Shown: positions 1-4,615 of the stretch, one piece after another
Layout of the letters: each line of letters starts with the position of its first letter
Numbering within the stretch: position 1 is the first letter of the stretch
Origin: Candidatus Saganbacteria bacterium
GTDB lineage: Bacteria; Margulisbacteria; WOR-1; O2-12-FULL-45-9; XYB2-FULL-48-7
Direction: 5' to 3'
Assembly (NCBI GenBank): GCA_020051815.1
Contig: JAGVQF010000172.1
Span: forward strand, 1-6,110
Length of the DNA: 6,110 nt
Notes under the pieces: generated by a model
Database searches by the model: none
What the model was told of the DNA's origin: nothing
The model's input: only the letters and a program-made list of their open reading frames with translations
Position numbers and translations under genes: made by a program

Positions 1-2
1 AA

Positions 3-392
3 CTCAACGCGATCGAAAATGTTGAACTGCCTCTCATCTATGCGGGCCTGAACTTTGAAGCGCGGCGGAAAAAAGCCTCGGAGCTCCTGGCCATGGTCGG
101 CCTCAAGGATCGGATGTTCCACAAGCCCTCCGAGCTCTCCGGCGGGCAGAGCCAGCGCGTGGCGATCGCCCGGGCGCTGGCCAACGACCCGACGATCATC
201 CTGGCGGACGAGCCGACCGGCAATCTCGACTCAAAAAGCGGCGAAGAGATCATTTATCTCTTCAACGAGCTTAACATGACGGGCGCCACGCTGATCATCG
301 TGACCCATGACCAGGAGATCGCCAACCGCAGCAAGCGCATCGTCCGGCTCAAGGACGGCCTGATCATTTCCGACGAAAATATCCGCCCATGA
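3..392 (+). CDS. ABC transporter ATP-binding protein, MacB/LolD family (3' part)
   Basis: This is the C-terminal 129 codons of an ABC ATPase; the reading frame is open to the left edge, so the true start, Walker A and Q-loop lie outside the window. The visible part begins just after the Q-loop ([15 protein letters not shown], typical of the MacB/LolD family). It then shows the signature [15 protein letters not shown] (visible residues 45-59), Walker [13 protein letters not shown] with D69 and catalytic E70, the D-loop, and the switch histidine in VTHD (H102). The protein should hydrolyse ATP at the cytoplasmic face to power the permeases encoded downstream. Its stop overlaps the first permease start in an ATGA motif, which implies translational coupling. 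The MacB/LolD assignment rests on motif wording and on the FtsX-type partners. The substrate cannot be read from the sequence. ATG codons inside the frame, such as the one at 93, are internal methionines rather than starts. Confidence 0.95.
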   Translation, partial: LNAIENVELPLIYAGLNFEARRKKASELLAMVGLKDRMFHKPSELSGGQSQRVAIARALANDPTIILADEPTGNLDSKSGEEIIYLFNELNMTGATLIIVTHDQEIANRSKRIVRLKDGLIISDENIRP

Positions 393-1585
393 ATTTAGTT
401 GAACCGCTCAAGTTAGCTGTTCAATCTTTGCTCTCCAACAAGTTGCGCTCCGTCCTGACCACCTCGGGTGTCATCATCGGCGTGGCCGCGGTCATCACGC
501 TCGTTTCCATGGGCGAGGGAGCCAAGTCTTACGTGCTGAACCAGGTCCGGGGCTGGGGTGTCGGCGCCAACAGCTTAACCATCCATCCGGGCGACGTTGA
601 CCTGGGGCAGGGCATCCCCGAACTGACGCTCAAGCCAGGCGATATAACGGCCTTGCGCGACCGGGTCAGGAACCTTGAATACCTGGTGCCCGAAAATATC
701 GGCCGCGGCAAGATCAAATACGGCCGCAAAGAATACGCCCCCTCATTTGCCATGGGTATTTCCGCCGATTATCCGCGGGCCTTTAACCAGCGGCCGGTTG
801 ACGGCCGCTTCTTTACCCGCGCCGAAGAGCAGGGGAGGAAGCGTGTGGCGGTCATCGGCAAGACCGTGGCCAGGAATCTTTTTGGCGAATTTTCCCCGGT
901 CGGCGAAAAGATCAAGATCAACGGCGTCGGGCTGGAGATACTCGGAGTGCTGGAAGAAAAAGGGACGATGCTGACCTATGACATGGATGACATCGTCGTT
1001 TTTCCCTCGACGATCTCCCAGGCGGTCATTGGCACCGACCAGATCTGGGAGATCTTTTTGACGGTCCGGAATGAAACACAGATCCAGGGGGCTATTGACG
1101 ACGTCAAACGTGTTCTCATCTCCCGGCACAAGAAGGAAGACTTTCATCTGCACACCCAGCAGGGGATGATCGACATCATCAATAATATTTTGAACGCCCT
1201 GACGGCGATCGTCTCCGCGATCGCGGCGATCTCGCTTTTGGTCGGCGGCATCGGCATCATGAACATCATGCTGGTCTCGGTGACCGAGCGCACCCGCGAG
1301 ATCGGGATCAGGAAAGCGATCGGCGCGAAAAATAATGACATTTTCTTCCAGTTCGTGTCCGAATCGGTCCTCATCACCATGTCGGGCGCCGCTATCGGGG
1401 TGCTCGTCGGCACAACGGCCGCCTGGGCGATCATGACAATATTAAAGCTTGACGCGGTCATAGCCTACGGCGCGGCCGCCCTGGCTTGTTTCGTCGCCTT
1501 TCTCGTCGGCACTTTCTTCGGGGTTTACCCGGCCATGCGCGCGGCCCGCCTTGACCCGGTCGAGGCGTTGAGGTTTGAGGCGTAG
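389..1585 (+). CDS. MacB-like FtsX-family ABC transporter permease, copy 1
   Basis: A 398-residue inner-membrane permease of MacB type, the usual length for permeases that lack a fused ATPase. TM1 lies at about 21-41 after the conserved N-terminal NKLRSVLTTSGVIIGV segment. A large periplasmic MacB core domain follows at about 42-265, then the FtsX domain with TM2 (271-298, ending LLVGGIGIMNIMLVSV), the coupling stretch ERTREIGIRKAIGA (300-313), TM3 (about 323-348) and TM4 (about 357-380). The C-terminus PAMRAARLDPVEALR is typical of the family. Such permeases do not pass substrate through the membrane. They transmit ATP-driven movement to the periplasm, for lipoprotein, peptide or drug extrusion. 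The start overlaps the ATPase stop by 4 bases and no clear Shine-Dalgarno is present, so translation is probably coupled. The paralogue at 2449-3642 probably forms a heterodimer with it. Which substrate is carried is unknown. Confidence 0.95.
   Translation: MNLVEPLKLAVQSLLSNKLRSVLTTSGVIIGVAAVITLVSMGEGAKSYVLNQVRGWGVGANSLTIHPGDVDLGQGIPELTLKPGDITALRDRVRNLEYLVPENIGRGKIKYGRKEYAPSFAMGISADYPRAFNQRPVDGRFFTRAEEQGRKRVAVIGKTVARNLFGEFSPVGEKIKINGVGLEILGVLEEKGTMLTYDMDDIVVFPSTISQAVIGTDQIWEIFLTVRNETQIQGAIDDVKRVLISRHKKEDFHLHTQQGMIDIINNILNALTAIVSAIAAISLLVGGIGIMNIMLVSVTERTREIGIRKAIGAKNNDIFFQFVSESVLITMSGAAIGVLVGTTAAWAIMTILKLDAVIAYGAAALACFVAFLVGTFFGVYPAMRAARLDPVEALRFEA
1220..1276 (+). repeat. 57-bp block shared with the second permease gene (copy A)
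   Basis: This stretch of permease copy 1 matches 3280-3336 of copy 2 at 56 of 57 bases (the mismatch is C at 1249 versus G at 3309). It encodes the TM2 segment from IAAISLLVGG to MNIMLV. Identity includes third codon positions, whereas the flanking parts of the two genes are clearly diverged. This fits a duplicated gene pair with local gene conversion or strong constraint. Confidence 0.9.
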
Positions 1586-1601
1586 CGAGGGCTGTTATAA
1601 G
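1575..1601 (+). promoter_or_regulatory. Possible extended -10 promoter for the BRO-N gene
   Basis: TATAAG at 1596-1601 matches the sigma-70 -10 box at 5 of 6 positions. It is preceded by TG plus one base (1593-1595), the extended -10 arrangement. A weak -35 candidate, TTGAGG at 1575-1580, sits only 15 bases upstream, so any promoter would rely on the extended -10. Transcription would start near 1608, leaving a very short leader that begins at the ribosome binding site. The box is suggestive only; the gene could equally be read through from the transporter operon. Confidence 0.35.
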
Positions 1602-1605
1602 TATT

Positions 1606-1613
1606 AAAGGAGA
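1606..1613 (+). promoter_or_regulatory. Strong ribosome binding site of the BRO-N gene
   Basis: AAAGGAGA is a near-perfect Shine-Dalgarno, with the AGGAG core at 1608-1612 and 8 bases before the ATG at 1621. It fixes the start of the BRO-N gene. It contrasts with both permease genes, which have no comparable site and seem to rely on coupling, so the inserted gene carries its own translation signal. Confidence 0.8.
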
Positions 1614-1620
1614 ACAAACG

Positions 1621-2445
1621 ATGGATGAAACGCATATAGCTATATTTAGGGGTAAGGAGATCAGAAAAACGATCCACAAGAATGAATGGTGGTTTTCGGT
1701 GGTTGATGTATGCGGAGTCCTTGCCGAGAGCGTTGATGCAGGAGCCTATTGGAGAAAGTTAAAACAAAGACTAAAAGAGGAGGGGAGCGAGGTCGTGACA
1801 AATTGTCACGGACTGAAATTGGAGGCCTCAGACGGTAAAAAGTATGAAACCGACTGTGCTAACACCGAGGGCCTTTTCCGCATAATCCAGTCAATCCCAT
1901 CGCCCAAAGCCGAGCCATTTAAGCGCTGGCTGGCAAAGATTGGCTATGAAAGGATCCAGGAGATTGAAGACCCGGAACTGGCTACCAAAAGAACACGGGC
2001 ATTATTTAAAGCGCAGGGTTACCCCGACGATTGGGTGGAAAAGCGTATGCGGGGCATCGCCATCCGGGAGGAACTGACTGACGAATGGAACAAGCGGGGC
2101 GTCAGAGAAGAGCGGGAATACGCGATTTTAACCGCGGAAATTTCAAAAGCCGCTTTTGGCATGACTCCAAGCCAATATAAGAAATTTAAGGGGCTTAAGC
2201 GCGAAAATCTAAGAGATCATATGAATGACCTGGAGCTGATCTTCTCAATGCTGGGTGAAGCGGCGACTACGGAGATAACCAGAGATAAAGATGCAAAAGG
2301 ATTTGGCGAAAATAAGGACGCGGCGCAAAGAGGTGGCCGGATCGCAGGGGATGCCAGAGAAAAACTGGAAAAAGAAACTGGCAAGAGAGTTTCAGGTAGA
2401 AATAATTATCTGCCGGGGCGAAAAGCAAGGAAACCCTTAAAATAA
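1621..2445 (+). CDS. BRO-N domain antirepressor-like protein with DinD-like C-terminal half
   Basis: A 274-residue soluble, charged protein. The N-terminal part (about 1-112) resembles the BRO-N domain of phage antirepressors and baculovirus BRO proteins: a short strand IAIFRGKEIRKT, then WWFSVVDVCGVLAES (23-37), YWRKLKQRL (43-51) and the helical GLFRIIQSIPSPKAEPFKRW (84-103). BRO-N domains in this context are known or presumed DNA-binding. The remainder (about 115-265), with RMRGIAIREELTDEW, TAEISKAAFGMTPSQYK and GLKRENLRDHMNDLEL, resembles the C-terminal half of DNA-damage-inducible protein D (DinD, which inhibits RecA filaments). I recognise the full architecture as a common stand-alone chromosomal family usually named Bro-N or phage antirepressor protein; its cellular role is not established. 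The gene lies between two permease genes of one transporter, is AT-richer, and uses AGA/AGG and ATA codons its neighbours avoid, which suggests horizontal transfer. No integrase, transposase or att site is visible beside it. Confidence 0.88.
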   Translation: MDETHIAIFRGKEIRKTIHKNEWWFSVVDVCGVLAESVDAGAYWRKLKQRLKEEGSEVVTNCHGLKLEASDGKKYETDCANTEGLFRIIQSIPSPKAEPFKRWLAKIGYERIQEIEDPELATKRTRALFKAQGYPDDWVEKRMRGIAIREELTDEWNKRGVREEREYAILTAEISKAAFGMTPSQYKKFKGLKRENLRDHMNDLELIFSMLGEAATTEITRDKDAKGFGENKDAAQRGGRIAGDAREKLEKETGKRVSGRNNYLPGRKARKPLK

Positions 2446-2448
2446 CCT

Positions 2449-3642
2449 ATGATCAACTTTATTTTAGAAAGCATTAAACAAGCCGTCCGATCGCTGGGCG
2501 CCAATAAAGTGCGGTCATTTCTGACCATGCTGGGGGTGATCATCGGCATCTTTTCGGTCATCACGCTGGTGACGATCGGCGAGGGGGCCAAAACATTCAT
2601 CACCAGCCAGATCCAGAACCTCGGCGCGGGTTACGATTCTTTTATCGTCGTGGCCGGCAAGGACCAGTCGGTGCCGCCCAACCCCAAATTCATTTACAGC
2701 GACATCAGTTATCTTAAGGCCAGGGTTCCGGAGATCAAGGATGTCGTTGCCATCACCCCCGGGACCGGCGACATCTTTTACGGCAAAAAGAAATTTAAGT
2801 CGCCGATCATCGTTGGCATTACCGCCAACAGCCCGGAGCTGCTCCATATCGAGCCGACGGCCGGGCGCTTCTTTAGCCAGGCGGAAGTCGACGGGAGAAA
2901 AAAAGTCGCCCTGCTGGGCCCGACCATTGCTAAAGATCTGTTCGGGGCACTTGACCCGATCGGCGAGCGGATCAAGATCCGGGGCAATAAATATCTGATC
3001 ATCGGCATAACAAAATCGGTCGGCAGTATCGGCCCGATCGATATAGACAAACGTGTGGTCATCCCCGTCACAACCGCCCAAAACATGATGGGGACGAACA
3101 ATATCCTGCGTTTCAATATTTTCCCGAAAGACCTCGATAAAATGGAAGAGGTCAAAGAGAAGACCCGCCTGGCCCTGATCCGGCGGCTGGGGAACGACGA
3201 TTTCCGGATCATGACTTCCAAAGGCCTGCTCGACGCGGTCAACAACATCCTGACCGCCCTGACCGGCTTTGTTTCCGGCATCGCGGCGATCTCGCTTTTG
3301 GTCGGCGGGATCGGCATCATGAACATCATGCTGGTCGCCGTTAACGAACGTATCCGCGAGATAGGTATCCGCAAGGCGATCGGCGCCAAACGCAGCGATA
3401 TCGCGATCCAATTCCTGGTCGAATCGACGATCATCAGCCTGATCGGCGGCCTGCTGGGCATTTTCTTTGGTATCCTGGGGGGCTTTCTGATCATGTTCTT
3501 TATCAAGGGGGAGCTGGTGATCGCTTATTGGGCGGTGTTTCTCGCCACGACCGTTTCGGCGGCGGTCGGTATCTTTTTCGGCGTTTATCCGGCGGTCAGG
3601 GCATCACGGCTTGATCCGGTGGAAGCATTGAGGTACGAATAG
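2449..3642 (+). CDS. MacB-like FtsX-family ABC transporter permease, copy 2
   Basis: A 397-residue permease that aligns end to end with copy 1. It has TM1 at about 22-42 (VRSFLTMLGVIIGIFSVITL), a periplasmic MacB core at about 43-265, TM2 at 271-298, the coupling segment ERIREIGIRKAIGA (300-313), TM3 at about 322-352, TM4 at about 358-380 and the ending PAVRASRLDPVEALR. The periplasmic cores of the two copies have diverged most, while the membrane and coupling parts are nearly the same. That pattern is expected for a heterodimer driven by one ATPase. The ATG lies 3 bases after the BRO-N stop. The nearest purine-rich stretch (AAGGA at 2427-2431) is 17 bases upstream, too far for a normal ribosome binding site, so initiation probably depends on ribosomes finishing the BRO-N gene. 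The start agrees with the family N-terminus. Substrate unknown. Confidence 0.95.
   Translation: MINFILESIKQAVRSLGANKVRSFLTMLGVIIGIFSVITLVTIGEGAKTFITSQIQNLGAGYDSFIVVAGKDQSVPPNPKFIYSDISYLKARVPEIKDVVAITPGTGDIFYGKKKFKSPIIVGITANSPELLHIEPTAGRFFSQAEVDGRKKVALLGPTIAKDLFGALDPIGERIKIRGNKYLIIGITKSVGSIGPIDIDKRVVIPVTTAQNMMGTNNILRFNIFPKDLDKMEEVKEKTRLALIRRLGNDDFRIMTSKGLLDAVNNILTALTGFVSGIAAISLLVGGIGIMNIMLVAVNERIREIGIRKAIGAKRSDIAIQFLVESTIISLIGGLLGIFFGILGGFLIMFFIKGELVIAYWAVFLATTVSAAVGIFFGVYPAVRASRLDPVEALRYE
3280..3336 (+). repeat. 57-bp block shared with the first permease gene (copy B)
   Basis: Partner of the block at 1220-1276, with one mismatch in 57 bases and in direct orientation about 2.06 kb apart. Recombination between the two copies would delete the BRO-N gene and fuse the permeases in frame, because both blocks occupy the same codon phase and the same residues (TM2). 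Confidence 0.9.
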
Positions 3643-3647
3643 GCTTT

Positions 3648-3668
3648 GGGTTTCAGAGTAGGAAACCC
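3648..3668 (+). other. Inverted repeat just after permease copy 2
   Basis: GGGTTTC (3648-3654) and GAAACCC (3662-3668) form a perfect 7-bp stem with a 7-base loop, starting 5 bases after the permease stop. There is no T-tract behind it. Its right arm shares CC at 3667-3668 with the next hairpin, so the two cannot be fully formed at once. It may be an mRNA 3'-end structure or part of the hairpin cluster that follows. Confidence 0.55.
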
Positions 3669-3684
3669 CAGACTAAAGTCTGGG
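3667..3684 (-). terminator. Hairpin 1 of the convergent pair; likely terminator for the minus-strand operon
   Basis: CCCAGACT (3667-3674) and AGTCTGGG (3677-3684) form a perfect 8-bp palindrome with AA between the arms. Read on the minus strand it is the last hairpin after the receiver gene and is followed by GTTTCC, a weak T-run. It probably works together with hairpin 2 to stop transcripts coming from the right. It is nearly the same palindrome as hairpin 2. Confidence 0.55.
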
Positions 3685-3689
3685 AAATT

Positions 3690-3713
3690 CCCCACACTTC
3701 AGTGTGGGGTTTT
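3690..3713 (+). terminator. Hairpin 2 with T-run; rho-independent terminator of the transporter operon
   Basis: CCCCACACT (3690-3698) and AGTGTGGGG (3701-3709) form a perfect 9-bp GC-rich palindrome (practically an 8-bp stem with a TTCA loop), followed directly by TTTT at 3710-3713. This is a standard intrinsic terminator placed 47 bases after the stop of permease copy 2. The T-run is short. The intergenic stretch 3643-3742 holds nothing else apart from these hairpins and an AT-rich tail before the convergent receiver gene. Confidence 0.75.
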
Positions 3714-3742
3714 ACAAAAAAACTGAAGAATTACGAATAAAC

Positions 3743-4105
3743 TTATTCCCGGTTGAGGACTTTGCCGATGATCTCCAAGGCTTCTTTTTTGTCGAACGGC
3801 TTGAGGATCAGGCCGTCGAGCCCGAACTTTTCCGCACCAACTTTGACCGCCGCCTCGAGCATGCCCGTGACAAAGATAATTTTGGTTTGAGGTTTTTCGG
3901 CTTTGACTTTTCTCAAGAATTCAATGCCGTTCAGGCCAGGCATGTTGACGTCAGCCACCAGGAGATCGAATGAATCATTCTTGAATTTTTCGAAAGCGGC
4001 CAGACCATCCTCGGCGGTCACGACCGTGTGTCCGTTTTCCTCGAGCATGCCCGAGATAATGAGCCGCATGCTCTCCTGGTCGTCGGCGACTAAGATCCGA
4101 GCCAT
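3743..4105 (-). CDS. Stand-alone CheY-like response regulator receiver protein
   Basis: A 120-residue single REC domain with no output domain. The acidic pair D8-D9, phospho-acceptor D52 (in ADVNMPG), T80 (in FVTG) and K102 (in LKPF) are all present, so it should accept phosphate from a histidine kinase. The position of the CheY aromatic switch (three residues before the Lys) is Leu99 instead of Tyr or Phe, so its activation may differ from CheY. It should act in the cytoplasm by binding a partner protein or as a phosphorelay intermediate. No kinase gene is in view. The ATG lies inside the 3' end of the redoxin gene (16-base overlap, different frame), so translation is probably coupled to that gene. 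This makes an exported redox-like protein and a signalling protein co-expressed. The target is unknown. Confidence 0.95.
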   Translation of the reverse strand: MARILVADDQESMRLIISGMLEENGHTVVTAEDGLAAFEKFKNDSFDLLVADVNMPGLNGIEFLRKVKAEKPQTKIIFVTGMLEAAVKVGAEKFGLDGLILKPFDKKEALEIIGKVLNRE

Positions 4106-4581
4106 GCTTCAACCGCCTTTTCGACGTTATCGTCAAAATCGACAAAAACTTTTTCGATCACGCCATCCTCGTTGATGCAAAATGTCGTGGGGATGATGAG
4201 GATCTGGAAGGTGTCGAGCGTCGAGAGCTTTTTGTCGACCAGGACCGGGAAGGGGAGGTCGGCTTTGGCCAGATAATTCTTGAGGTCTTTTGACTTTTTG
4301 TCGAACGAGACCGCCAGGACCTCCAGCGCCCCCCGATTTTTGCCGTAAAGATCGGCCAGGGCGTCGAGCTCGGCCTGGCAAGACTTGCTCCAGCTGGTGA
4401 AAAAAGCCAGGATAACCTTCTTTTCGCCGCGCGGGCTCTGGAGACTGACGCTCTGACCGCTGATGGAGGGCAGTTCCAGCTCGGGTGCAACTGATCCGAC
4501 TTTTGGCGAAGGTTCAGCGATCGCGGTTAAGCCGAGGACCAGGCCGGCCATTAACACGGCTAAGAGAAGTTTCTTCATCAT
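4090..4581 (-). CDS. Exported TlpA/ResA-like thioredoxin-fold protein lacking the first CXXC cysteine
   Basis: A 163-residue protein. The N-terminal signal peptide is MMKK plus a hydrophobic stretch, with a likely signal peptidase I site after AIA at residue 22; there is no lipobox. The redoxin domain then runs from KVGSVAPELELPSISG to the end. The fold markers are VILAFFTSW (57-64), VLAVSFDKK, FPVLVDKK and the cis-proline loop IIPTTF (P121) followed by INEDG. The active site that should read WCxxC reads W-S-K-S-C: Ser65 (codon AGC at 4387-4389) and Cys68. Classical dithiol chemistry is therefore not possible with this motif. An extra Cys125 sits just after the cis-proline loop and might form a pair with Cys68, which is my inference. 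Relatives reduce cytochrome c apoproteins or periplasmic disulfides. Two adjacent ATG codons start the frame; I kept the first. It has a promoter of its own and overlaps the receiver gene. Confidence 0.88.
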   Translation of the reverse strand: MMKKLLLAVLMAGLVLGLTAIAEPSPKVGSVAPELELPSISGQSVSLQSPRGEKKVILAFFTSWSKSCQAELDALADLYGKNRGALEVLAVSFDKKSKDLKNYLAKADLPFPVLVDKKLSTLDTFQILIIPTTFCINEDGVIEKVFVDFDDNVEKAVEAWLGS

Positions 4582-4586
4582 TTTAG

Positions 4587-4615
4587 ATTATACGCTCCCG
4601 GGTGCTAATGTTCAA
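4587..4615 (-). promoter_or_regulatory. Near-consensus sigma-70 promoter before the redoxin gene
   Basis: On the minus strand TTGAAC (4615-4610) and a perfect TATAAT (4592-4587) are separated by exactly 17 bases. The -35 box overlaps the trxB stop codon. The -10 box ends 5 bases before the first ATG of the redoxin gene, so the predicted start point falls at or inside the two ATG codons. The transcript would be leaderless or nearly so. It would let the redoxin and receiver genes be expressed apart from trxB. A GGGAG run lies 13 bases before the ATG and could serve as a distant ribosome binding site on read-through mRNA. Confidence 0.55.

Noticed and set aside
93..392. Treating the ATG at 93 as the start of a short ATPase
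   Set aside because: The same frame continues to the left edge with conserved ABC sequence ([11 protein letters not shown]), so the gene is cut by the window and the ATG is internal.
743..1153. Minus-strand open frame of 136 codons opposite permease copy 1
   Set aside because: Low-complexity Asp/Arg-rich translation without motifs, fully antisense to a confident gene.
1586..2448. The BRO-N gene as part of a full prophage or insertion sequence
   Set aside because: No integrase, transposase, structural phage gene, terminal inverted repeat or clear target duplication is seen on either side, and the flanking genes are intact transporter parts.
2515..3411. Long minus-strand open frame of 298 codons opposite permease copy 2
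   Set aside because: It is rich in Asp, Arg and Gly with no recognisable domain, and lies wholly opposite a well-supported permease. It is a by-product of the GC-rich codon pattern (GATC/CGGC runs).
3667..3709. CRISPR-like or riboswitch interpretation of the hairpin pair
   Set aside because: There are only two units with a 5-6-base gap and no spacers, and they lie after a stop codon between convergent genes. A terminator or REP-like element explains them better.
3704..3973. Plus-strand open frame of 89 codons opposite the receiver gene
   Set aside because: It begins inside the terminator hairpin and reads antisense to a receiver gene that keeps every conserved residue.
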